Assembly: GCA_015490455.1 (NCBI GenBank)
Contig: WFXU01000069.1
Coordinates: 1-41,375 of the forward strand
Origin: Hyphomicrobiales bacterium
Lineage (GTDB): Bacteria > Pseudomonadota > Alphaproteobacteria > Rhizobiales > Devosiaceae
Direction of reading: 5' to 3'
DNA length: 41,375 bases
Numbering within the stretch: the first letter of the stretch is position 1; every line of letters begins with the position of its first letter. The translations under genes were made by a program, and so were the position numbers. This document shows, one piece after another, positions 33,610 through 41,028 of the stretch. The notes beneath the pieces were generated by a model that searched no databases, was not told the origin of the DNA, and saw only the letters and a list, made by a program, of their open reading frames with translations.

Positions 33610-34536
33610 TTACCACTCAGTTATTGCGCCACCCAAAACGGAAATTGAATAATTCACCTCCAGATAGCCATAAGGTTTATTTCCGATAATATTTTTTTGA
33701 ATAATACCATCATCTCGCTTATCGCTTGCCACTTGCGCATAAACTTCCTCTGGAACCCTTACGCCCCAAATATTTACAATTTTTATCTCTCCATTTTCTT
33801 CGTTCAGAATTGGAAGTGATAATTTATTTCCCTTTTTATCAATCGCTTCAACTACTAAATAATAATTTGTGGCTGCATTATTTATTTCCGGAAAAGTCCA
33901 AAAGCCAGATTTTTCCCCTTCGCGATTTACAATTCTTAAATCATATTCAAGCCGTAACTTATCGCGTAATTTGGTTAATTCATTAATTGCCTCCTGCGCT
34001 GCCTGACGATTTTCCTCTCTAATAGCAATTTTACCCCTTTTGACAATTTCTTCTGCCATAGAAATAGCCTCTTGCACCTTTGCTTCATCAATTATGGTCT
34101 GATAAAGCTCGTCCATTTTTTTTGGCATTATTTCCAAAAGCTCTATTTGCGCATTTTTAATATTCCGTTCCTGCTTAGGCAAATAGATGAATTGCCAATA
34201 GGAAAAAGCGATAATTATCGCCAAAATTATGCCAATCAGCCAGGGTCCCCATTTAGAGCGCGAAACATATAATCTGGCCAAAGCGGTTTTGAAGGATTTG
34301 GGAGGCGGCTCATAAACAAAACGGCTTTCAGAAAGCGCCTTAACGCCCTCTTTTAATATTCTATCTGGAACTTCTATACCCTGTTCCTGATAGATTTTGC
34401 GCAATTTACTAATTAATTGCGCTTCTTTCTCCTCTCCTCCAAGTTCACGCCGAACAAACTCATCGCGATAACGTAGCGTATCCACTACATCCATTGCCAG
34501 CATAAGTTCATCAAGCACGACACCCTTTTTATTCAT
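33610..34536 (-). CDS. Membrane protein, probable DUF6384, cassette gene 2
   Basis: A 308-residue protein. The cytoplasmic N-terminus (1-97) contains 'VLDELMLAMDVVDTLRYRDE', a helical region and 'LARLYVSRSKWGPW'. One membrane helix follows (about 98-118). The outer part has a helical hairpin (about 130-200) and a beta-rich domain with 'NYYLVVEAIDKKGNKLSLPI', 'NIWGVRVPEEVYAQVASDKR' and 'NKPYGYLEVNYSISVLGGAI'. I recall this as DUF6384, seen in Rhizobiales beside the two partner genes; the label should be checked. It lies between a soluble helical protein and a coiled-coil protein, which suggests it anchors a complex to the inner membrane. Confidence 0.75.
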   Translation of the reverse strand: MNKKGVVLDELMLAMDVVDTLRYRDEFVRRELGGEEKEAQLISKLRKIYQEQGIEVPDRILKEGVKALSESRFVYEPPPKSFKTALARLYVSRSKWGPWLIGIILAIIIAFSYWQFIYLPKQERNIKNAQIELLEIMPKKMDELYQTIIDEAKVQEAISMAEEIVKRGKIAIREENRQAAQEAINELTKLRDKLRLEYDLRIVNREGEKSGFWTFPEINNAATNYYLVVEAIDKKGNKLSLPILNEENGEIKIVNIWGVRVPEEVYAQVASDKRDDGIIQKNIIGNKPYGYLEVNYSISVLGGAITEW

Positions 34537-34572
34537 AAAGCGATTTTTCCTAATCCTAATCCAAAATAAAAC

Positions 34573-35769
34573 TTATTTTTCCTTTATCTGTTTCCCTTCA
34601 GCCAGCAAATTATTTCCTTCACTTGCCAAAGCAGCAAGACGTTTTTTCCCATCTTCCACCGCATCACGAATTTCTGCGGAATTTTTCGTTGCCAAAGCGC
34701 GCATTTCTTCAATTATCCCCTGAGATTTTTCCTGGAAATTAATAACCGAATCAACCAGCTTTTTTACCGCATCGGCGCGAATTGTTGGGCCATATCCTGC
34801 TTTTAACGCTTCTGTTTGCACTTTATTGCCAATTTCGGCAAGAGTTTCCAGAGATTTAGACATGCCCTCTTTCATTGCATTAAGCGTTTCAGTGCTTTCA
34901 TGCAAACCAAACATGCCGGTGAAAGAGGCAGAAAGTGCGGTTAAAACTGTTTCATTGGTTGAAAAAAACGAGATAGATTGCTGATAGACACGTTCCTTAG
35001 CATTGGTTGTTTGCATAAGGCGTGCCATTACAACTTCGGAACTATTATATGAAATAGTCAAATTATCTGAAAGGTCTTTTGCTATTTGATAGCGCCGTTC
35101 TTCATTTTGTAATTCGCGTAATTTTTCATCGCGCTCCATTTCAAGCCGCGCCCTTTCGGCTGGCGTTCCATCAGAAAATTCAGCTAATTTCTTGCTGGCC
35201 TTACTTAGTGCCTCTTTTCTTTCGGCAAGAATTTTTTCAGCTCTCTGCAACAGTTCCAGCGCCATGATTTCGGCCTGCTTAAGTGCCCCCCGAAAATCGC
35301 GATAGGCTTCAAGAATAGTATATTCTCTGCTTATCTGATCTTTAGTATCTTTAGTAACATTAAGATAAATATCGCGTATTTTGTTAAAACGAGTTGCAAT
35401 ATCTCCGCGTGAAATTTTCATCCACACATTTGAAGCACGTTCAAAAATATCTAATTTTCCATCATCTAGCTGATCTACTAAAGATTTTGCATCATCACGA
35501 ATAGAGTCAAACCCTTTGGTTATATCTTCATAACGTTCACCAATATTCATTGCGGCAATTTGCTCGCGCACAACTTCGTTAAAAATTGAAGCCTGCCCAA
35601 GCGTGCGAGCAATGAGCAAAACTTTATTTTCATCAAGATCAGTAATTTCCTGCAACAAGCCAGTAATTGGCGCTTCTTCTGTTTTTTCCGGCCACAAGCC
35701 TAAATTGCGAATTGCTTTTACCGCCTTATCAAGATATTGCAAAGGCTGTTTTACTAAATCATTTTTCAT
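34573..35769 (-). CDS. Helical 'cell surface protein' family, cassette gene 1
   Basis: A 398-residue, almost wholly helical protein with no signal peptide or membrane helix. Landmarks are 'ITGLLQEITDLDENKVLLIA', 'IGERYEDITKGFDSIRDDAK', 'FERASNVWMKISRGDIATRF', 'REYTILEAYRDFRGALKQAE', a coiled coil and 'STNETVLTALSASFTGMFGL'. Rhizobial relatives are often labelled 'cell surface protein' although nothing here supports export. The helical repeats recall TelA/PspA-type stress proteins only in general shape. The ATG at 35769 with GAGG 7 bases upstream is preferred over the longer frame to 35823. It is probably the first gene of the three-gene operon. Confidence 0.78.
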   Translation of the reverse strand: MKNDLVKQPLQYLDKAVKAIRNLGLWPEKTEEAPITGLLQEITDLDENKVLLIARTLGQASIFNEVVREQIAAMNIGERYEDITKGFDSIRDDAKSLVDQLDDGKLDIFERASNVWMKISRGDIATRFNKIRDIYLNVTKDTKDQISREYTILEAYRDFRGALKQAEIMALELLQRAEKILAERKEALSKASKKLAEFSDGTPAERARLEMERDEKLRELQNEERRYQIAKDLSDNLTISYNSSEVVMARLMQTTNAKERVYQQSISFFSTNETVLTALSASFTGMFGLHESTETLNAMKEGMSKSLETLAEIGNKVQTEALKAGYGPTIRADAVKKLVDSVINFQEKSQGIIEEMRALATKNSAEIRDAVEDGKKRLAALASEGNNLLAEGKQIKEK

Positions 35770-35860
35770 TTTTAATCCTCTTTTACGCTCTTTAATATCG
35801 CGCTTTTTTGATATGTTGCACAAATTTGCGCTTTTTTAGACATTTCATACCCTTTTCAGA

Positions 35861-35959
35861 TTTTGCCCCTTTTGCTTTTTATGATAGATCACTATCTTTG
35901 CATATATAAAATAATCAAGAAAAAAGAACTTTATACACAGAGGGGCAAAAGGGGCAAAA
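35861..35959. promoter_or_regulatory. 15-bp perfect inverted repeat before the CoxG gene
   Basis: TTTTGCCCCTTTTGC (35861-35875) and GCAAAAGGGGCAAAA (35945-35959) are perfect inverse copies, 69 bases apart. The right arm ends at the base before the ATG at 35960 and includes two tandem GGGGCAAAA units and the ribosome binding site. It could fold in mRNA or bind a regulator shared with the divergent cassette. Confidence 0.6.
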
Positions 35960-36466
35960 ATGGAATTTAGTGGGCAATATTTAATAATGGCACCGCGCAT
36001 TAAGGTCTGGCAGGCCTTAAATGATGAAAAAATTCTCAAACAAACCATTTTTGGCTGCAAAAAAATTTGCTGGGTCAAAAAAGACCAGCTTGAGCTCGAA
36101 GTTGAAGTTAATCTTACTGTGTTAAAAAAGACATTTAAGGGCGATTTATTTTTATCAGATATTGAGGTGGCAAGCAAATATACTCTTAGCGGCAGGGGAC
36201 GGGGGGGTATTTTGGGTAAAGTTCACGCTAGTGCAAATATTGAACTAATTGATAGGGAAATAAAGGGTGATTTAGCCACCCAATTACAATTTAATGCTGT
36301 TGGTGGAGGCTCAAACAGCATAATGAAATTAGGGAAAACCATAATAGGAAGCAGTGCGCAAAAAATAATTGACAGATTTTTTGAACGTTTTGCACAGGCA
36401 ATGAAGGTAGAAATTTTATCAATTAAACCCAATAAACCTAAAAATCAGACAAAGACTGAGAATTAA
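35960..36466 (+). CDS. CoxG-family SRPBCC protein
   Basis: A 168-residue protein of the CO dehydrogenase subunit G (CoxG) type within the SRPBCC fold: 'MEFSGQYLIMAPRIKVWQAL', 'DEKILKQTIFGCKKICWVKK', 'VEVNLTVLKKTFKGDLFLSD' and 'TQLQFNAVGGGSNSIMKLGK'. Such proteins bind lipid-like ligands; some deliver quinone in CO oxidation. No coxL, coxM or coxS gene is nearby, so CO metabolism is not implied. It is divergent from the three-gene cassette. Confidence 0.88.
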   Translation: MEFSGQYLIMAPRIKVWQALNDEKILKQTIFGCKKICWVKKDQLELEVEVNLTVLKKTFKGDLFLSDIEVASKYTLSGRGRGGILGKVHASANIELIDREIKGDLATQLQFNAVGGGSNSIMKLGKTIIGSSAQKIIDRFFERFAQAMKVEILSIKPNKPKNQTKTEN

Positions 36467-36545
36467 GCCATTTTGATAATTTTTTGAACCATAAAAATAA
36501 ATTATATTTCTAGCACGTTAAAACAAATCGCCCTTTTCTCCTTAG

Positions 36546-36787
36546 CGTTACATTTTATCTATTATTCATAAGCTGTGCCCCGATTTTTGCTACTATGATT
36601 GCAAAAGCGTGGATATATTTATTCACGGTAATTTAGGGGAAAATGGCGAAGAAATAATTTTTCGTCTGGAGGGTATTCATATGATTAAAGGGGGAGAAAA
36701 AATTCCCATAAATATTGCCACTAAGAATATGCACCTTTTGATGTAAAAAGTGAGCAACGAATTTTGGCAAATATTTTGGATAATTAG
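36546..36787 (+). pseudogene. Possible decayed reading frame, unrecognised
   Basis: One frame is open from 36546 to a TAA at 36744 and reads, in part, 'VDIFIHGNLGENGEEIIF' and 'RLEGIHMIKGGEKIPINIA'. A neighbouring frame continues with 'APFDVKSEQRILANILDN' to a TAG at 36785. The protein-like composition of both parts suggests one gene broken by a single-base change and lacking a start. The family is not recognised. The remainder of the 36467-36985 gap holds nothing else that I can support. Confidence 0.35.
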
Positions 36788-36985
36788 CAAAATTCAATTG
36801 AGATTTTTTCAAAAAAAGGCAAAATAGAGCGGTAAATGTTGATTATTGAATAAAATAGCGCAAATTTTTGATTTTCTTCTTGCTAAAAATCTATTTGCGA
36901 GATTGAATTGCATTCATCAGATTTCAGGGATAATATATTTGCTTATTATAGCTAAATCCTTTTGAAACAAAACAGGGAGTAAAAA

Positions 36986-38005
36986 ATGAAATCCATTAAG
37001 AAAAGAGCTATAAAAATGGCGACACTTATTAGCTCAGTTGCCGTTGGTGCCCTATTTGCAGCGGGTGCAGCCCTTGCCGAGCCTGCCATTATTTATGATT
37101 TAGGGGGAAAATTTGATAAATCATTTAATGAAAGCGCTTATAATGGTGCCGTTGGCTGGTCAAAGAAAACTGGAAAAAGTTTTAGAGAAATTGAATTAGC
37201 AAATGATGCACAAAGGGAGCAAGTATTACGTAAATTTGCTTCTTCCGGTGCTAATCCAGTTGTTATGGCTGGTTTTTCCTGGGCGGCGGCTTTATCAAAA
37301 GTAGCCCCAGAATTTCCGGATACAAATTTTGCCCTAATTGATATGGTGGTTGATGAACCAAATGTGCGCTCAGTAGTATTTAATGAGCATGAGGGTTCTT
37401 ATTTGGTTGGAGCATTGGCGGCTATGAAGTCAAAAACCGGTAAAATTGGTTTTGTCGGTGGCATGGATATTCCGCTAATTCACAAATTTTATTGCGGATA
37501 TGCGCAAGGGGCTGTTGCTATAAATCCGGATATTGAACTATTTGAAAATTACACCGGGACAACTCCTGCCGCCTGGAACGATCCGGTGACCGCTGGAGAA
37601 CTGGCAAAGGCAGCTATAAATCGCGGCGCTGACGTAATTTATGCCGCAGCTGGTGGTTCTGGTCTTGGCGTTCTTCAGGCTGCTGCAGATGCAGGTGTAT
37701 ATTCAATAGGCGTTGATTCTAACCAGAACTATCTCCAGCCCGGCTCCGTTTTAACTTCAATGCTTAAGCGTGTTGATGTTGCCGTTGAAAAAGCATTTGA
37801 AGATGGAACAAGCGGCAATTGGTCTTCTGGCATTAATGTAATGGGGCTAGCCAATGATGGTGTTGGCTGGGCACTTGACGAATATAATAAAGACTTAATC
37901 ACCGATGAGATGAAAGCAAAGGCTGACGAATTGGCGGCCAAGATAATTTCAGGTGAGATTGTCGTTCACGATTATACAACAGATAGTACCTGCCCAGTTG
38001 GCTAA
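36986..38005 (+). CDS. BMP-family ABC substrate-binding protein
   Basis: A 339-residue periplasmic binding protein of the BMP/Med/PnrA family. It has a twin-basic start and signal peptide ending ALAEP, without a lipobox. The core has 'IIYDLGGKFDKSFNESAYNG', 'VVFNEHEGSYLVGALAAMKS', 'KIGFVGGMDIPLIHKFYCGY', 'YAAAGGSGLGVLQAAADAGV' and 'IGVDSNQNYL'. Members mostly bind nucleosides. GGGAG before the ATG supports the start. It is the first gene of the transporter operon, 8 bases before the ATPase. Confidence 0.93.
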   Translation: MKSIKKRAIKMATLISSVAVGALFAAGAALAEPAIIYDLGGKFDKSFNESAYNGAVGWSKKTGKSFREIELANDAQREQVLRKFASSGANPVVMAGFSWAAALSKVAPEFPDTNFALIDMVVDEPNVRSVVFNEHEGSYLVGALAAMKSKTGKIGFVGGMDIPLIHKFYCGYAQGAVAINPDIELFENYTGTTPAAWNDPVTAGELAKAAINRGADVIYAAAGGSGLGVLQAAADAGVYSIGVDSNQNYLQPGSVLTSMLKRVDVAVEKAFEDGTSGNWSSGINVMGLANDGVGWALDEYNKDLITDEMKAKADELAAKIISGEIVVHDYTTDSTCPVG

Positions 38006-38013
38006 GATAGCTA

Positions 38014-39642
38014 ATGACAAATAAAATTCAGCTTAAAGAGCAGCGCTCAGAGAATTTGAGCGCTGTTTCATCTGAAAATGGCGAACTGGCAATTGAGCTT
38101 ATTAAAATAAATAAGCATTTTGGGCCGGTGCACGCCAATAAAAATATAGATTTACCAATTAAACGCGGCACGGTGCACGGCATTGTTGGCGAGAATGGCG
38201 CTGGCAAAACCACTTTAATGTCAATCCTTTATGGTTTTTATACTGCTGAAAGCGGCGAGATAAAGGTAAATGGAGACAAGGTGCGGATAAAGGATTCAAG
38301 CCATGCTTTACGTTTAGGCATAGGCATGGTGCATCAACATTTTATGCTTGTTGATAATTTTACTGTGCTTGAAAATATAATTTTGGGGGTTGAGGATAAT
38401 TTTCTGTTAAAATCAAGCATGGAAAAAGCACGCGCAGAACTAAAACGCCTGGCCGAAGAATATGAATTAGAGGTTGATCCGGACGCTTTAATTGAAGATT
38501 TATCGGTCGGGCAACAACAAAGGGTTGAAATATTAAAAGCGCTTTATCGTGGCGCTGAAATTTTAATCCTTGACGAGCCAACGGGAGTTTTAACCCCTTC
38601 AGAAGCAAAACATTTATTTAGAGTTTTACAGACCCTAAAGGAGCAGGGAAAAACCATTGTTTTAATTACCCATAAATTACGTGAAATAATGGCCATAACC
38701 GATGAAGTCTCGGTTATGCGGCGCGGCAAAATGGTTAAAACATTAAAAACCAAGCATACCAATCCAAATGAGTTGGCCGAACTAATGGTTGGTCGCTCGG
38801 TTTTAATGCGGGTTGAAAAGGGTAAGGCCAATCCTAAAGAAGTAAAGTTAGAAATTAACAATTTATATGTCAAAGATGACATTGGTGTAACTAGGGTAAA
38901 GGGCGTTAGTTTTAACGTTCGCGCTGGTGAAATTGTCGGCATTGCTGGGGTTTCTGGTAATGGACAATCTGAATTATTAGAAGCAATTGCCGGAATGCGC
39001 AAACAAAGCGAAGGACAAATATTGATAAATGGCAAAGAGGTCAATATTTCTGGCGATGATGGAGCAGCAAAAATTCGCAAAGCCGGTTTGGCTCACGTTC
39101 CTGAAGATAGGCAAGAGCAGGGGTTGGTAGTTAGTTTTGAACAGTGGGAAAATTGTATACTTGGCTATCAAGACGATGATAAATATGGCAAAGGAATGTT
39201 TCTTTCTATTCCCGCTTGCCGTAAGGAAGCTAAAGAGCAAATTAAAAAATTTGATATTAGACCGCCAAATGAACGCTTAAAGGCGGCTAATTTTTCTGGT
39301 GGCAATCAGCAAAAGATCGTTTTGGCACGTGAGATATCGCGCGATCCGGAAATTTTTATCGTTGGCCAGCCAACGCGTGGGGTTGATATTGGGGCAATTG
39401 AATCTATTCATAATCATATAATTAAAATGCGTGATGAGGGCAAAGCTATTTTGCTGGTTTCGGTTGAATTAGATGAAATTCGCTCTCTTAGCGATAGGAT
39501 TTTGGTTATGTTTGACGGTCATATTGTTGGCGAGGCTGACCCTGAAACCACTTCAGAAAGTGATTTGGGCTTGTTAATGGCGGGGGTGCAGGGACAGGCT
39601 CGGAACGAGCCGATGGCGGCAAGTGAAAAAGCGATAAAGTAG
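38014..39642 (+). CDS. ABC transporter double ATPase (nucleoside/sugar type)
   Basis: A 542-residue RbsA/YufO-like ATPase with two ABC domains. The first has Walker A GENGAGKTT, signature LSVGQQQRVEIL and Walker B LILDEPTGVLTP. The second has a degenerate Walker A region (AGVSGNGQSE), signature FSGGNQQKIVLARE and IVGQPTRGVDIGA. The usual pattern is one active and one degenerate site. It drives import with the BMP protein and the permeases. Confidence 0.94.
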   Translation: MTNKIQLKEQRSENLSAVSSENGELAIELIKINKHFGPVHANKNIDLPIKRGTVHGIVGENGAGKTTLMSILYGFYTAESGEIKVNGDKVRIKDSSHALRLGIGMVHQHFMLVDNFTVLENIILGVEDNFLLKSSMEKARAELKRLAEEYELEVDPDALIEDLSVGQQQRVEILKALYRGAEILILDEPTGVLTPSEAKHLFRVLQTLKEQGKTIVLITHKLREIMAITDEVSVMRRGKMVKTLKTKHTNPNELAELMVGRSVLMRVEKGKANPKEVKLEINNLYVKDDIGVTRVKGVSFNVRAGEIVGIAGVSGNGQSELLEAIAGMRKQSEGQILINGKEVNISGDDGAAKIRKAGLAHVPEDRQEQGLVVSFEQWENCILGYQDDDKYGKGMFLSIPACRKEAKEQIKKFDIRPPNERLKAANFSGGNQQKIVLAREISRDPEIFIVGQPTRGVDIGAIESIHNHIIKMRDEGKAILLVSVELDEIRSLSDRILVMFDGHIVGEADPETTSESDLGLLMAGVQGQARNEPMAASEKAIK

Positions 39643-39663
39643 ATAATAAAGGTAGTTTATAAA

Positions 39664-39894
39664 ATGATAGCAAATCTAATTGGGATTATGAAACAATATC
39701 TATGTTGCTATATGTCTAAGCACCATTATTCCCTTACGCGCCATTATTCCCTTACGCGCCATTACTCCCCTGCACGCCATCACCCCTCTTCACGTCATTA
39801 TCCACCTGAACGCCATTACCTCTCCCCACGTCATTGCGGGCTTGACCCGCAATCCAGCAATATCAACTATTTGAAAAAACTGGAGCAGAACTAA
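39664..39894 (+). CDS. Repeat-encoded small open frame
   Basis: A 76-codon frame beginning MIANLIGIMKQYL. Six 18-bp repeats then give hexapeptides of the HYSLTR/HYSPAR type, followed by 'HCGLDPQSS' from a palindromic element. Its stop overlaps the permease ATG in TAATG. The ribosome binding site is weak. It may be only repeat DNA that stays open, or a leader that couples translation of the permease. No known family. Confidence 0.3.
   Translation: MIANLIGIMKQYLCCYMSKHHYSLTRHYSLTRHYSPARHHPSSRHYPPERHYLSPRHCGLDPQSSNINYLKKLEQN
39724..39831. repeat. Six 18-bp tandem repeats, copy A
   Basis: Six exact-length 18-bp units start with CAT(T/C)A and end ACG(C/T) or CGCGC: 39724, 39742, 39760, 39778, 39796 and 39814. 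The first two are identical (CATTATTCCCTTACGCGC) and later units diverge. The run passes directly into the palindromic element. Confidence 0.9.
39829..39857. repeat. Palindromic element (CTTGA loop), copy A
   Basis: ATTGCGGG-CTTGA-CCCGCAAT is a perfect 8-bp stem, flanked by CGTC on the left and CCAG on the right. This is the dispersed palindrome type common in alphaproteobacterial intergenic DNA. Confidence 0.8.
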
Positions 39895-41027
39895 TGGCCG
39901 TAAGAAAACCATTGCCACGCTGGGCAGATTTAGCGCTTGTTCCGGCACTCAATCTCACACTTGCCTTTGTCATTTCGGGTTTAGTTGTTTTGGCTGTTGG
40001 TGAAAACCCAATTAAAGCTATGGGCATATTGCTTTATGGCGCTTTTGGCTATGGGGAGGGTATTGGTTATACTTTACATTTTGCCACGAATTTCGTGTTT
40101 GCCGGGCTTGCCTTTGCCATTGCCAGCCATGCCGGGCAATTTAATATTGGAGCGGAGGGGCAAGCCTATATTGCCGGGCTTGGGGCAATATTTGTTGGTC
40201 TTTCATTAGATCAGACCCACTGGCTGCTAGTTGTGCCACTAGCAATGTTAGCTGCTGGTGCCATTGGTGGTTTTTGGGGCTTTATTCCGGGATATTTAGC
40301 GGCAAAACGCGGCTCTCATGTAGTGATAACCACTATTATGTTTAATTTTATTGCCGCAACCTTTATGGTTTATATGTTAAATAATGTGTTAAAAGCCAAA
40401 GGGCAAATGGCACCGGAAAGCGCATCTGTTACCAATGCCGGTAAAATTCCGCAATTACGCGAATTTTGGGATTTTTTCGGTTATGCTCCAGTTAATGTTA
40501 TGTTATTTATTGCAATCTTATTGCTTATTGGTTCTTATATTTTACTTTGGCATACCGAGCTTGGCTATAAAATAAGGGCAATGGGGCAGAACCCAAATGC
40601 AGCCCATTATGCCGGTATTTCAAATTCTAAAATTATTATGATTTCCATGACTATGGCTGGTGCTATTGCTGGCATGATTGCGGTTAATGAAGTTTTAGGC
40701 GTGCAACAGCGTTTGGTGATAGATTTTGTTTTTGGCTATGGTTTTGTCGGCATTGCGGTTGGTTTAATGGGGCGCAACCACCCAATAGGCATTGCGTTGG
40801 CGGCTATTTTATTTGGTGCGCTTTATCAGGGGGGGCTAGAGCTTGCTTTTTGGATGCCGGCAATAACCAGAGAAATGATAATTGTTATTCAGGCTTTGGT
40901 GATTTTATTTACCGGAGCGATGGAAGGCTTGTTCCGCGTGCCGCTAGAAATATTTTTCACTAAACTTAGTGAGAGGAAACAGGTAGCGAAAACGCTGGAA
41001 AAAGCCGAAAATGAAGGCGGTCTGTAA
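39894..41027 (+). CDS. ABC transporter permease (YufP-like)
   Basis: A 377-residue membrane protein of the BPD_transp_2 family with about eight to ten helices. Landmarks are 'GENPIKAMGILLYGAFGYGE', 'AIASHAGQFNIGAEGQAYIA', 'GSHVVITTIMFNFIAATFMV', 'RAMGQNPNAAHYAGISNSKI' and 'VGIAVGLMGRNHPIGIALAA'. It is the first of the two permeases normal for BMP transporters; the second (YufQ-like) should follow beyond the window. GGAG 9 bases before the ATG supports the start. Confidence 0.94.
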   Translation: MAVRKPLPRWADLALVPALNLTLAFVISGLVVLAVGENPIKAMGILLYGAFGYGEGIGYTLHFATNFVFAGLAFAIASHAGQFNIGAEGQAYIAGLGAIFVGLSLDQTHWLLVVPLAMLAAGAIGGFWGFIPGYLAAKRGSHVVITTIMFNFIAATFMVYMLNNVLKAKGQMAPESASVTNAGKIPQLREFWDFFGYAPVNVMLFIAILLLIGSYILLWHTELGYKIRAMGQNPNAAHYAGISNSKIIMISMTMAGAIAGMIAVNEVLGVQQRLVIDFVFGYGFVGIAVGLMGRNHPIGIALAAILFGALYQGGLELAFWMPAITREMIIVIQALVILFTGAMEGLFRVPLEIFFTKLSERKQVAKTLEKAENEGGL

Positions 41028-41028
41028 A

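Noticed and set aside
35960-36466. CO dehydrogenase locus
   Set aside because: Only the CoxG-like gene is present; catalytic subunits are absent.
36788-36985. Possible riboswitch before the nucleoside transporter
   Set aside because: I could not find the conserved core of a purine or other known riboswitch, only AT-rich leader sequence.
38544-39080. 178-codon minus-strand frame inside the ABC ATPase
   Set aside because: It is antisense to conserved ATPase motifs, with no independent signals.
39724-39831. 18-bp repeats considered as a CRISPR array
   Set aside because: The units abut with no spacers, diverge from one another and stay in one reading frame; no cas gene is present.
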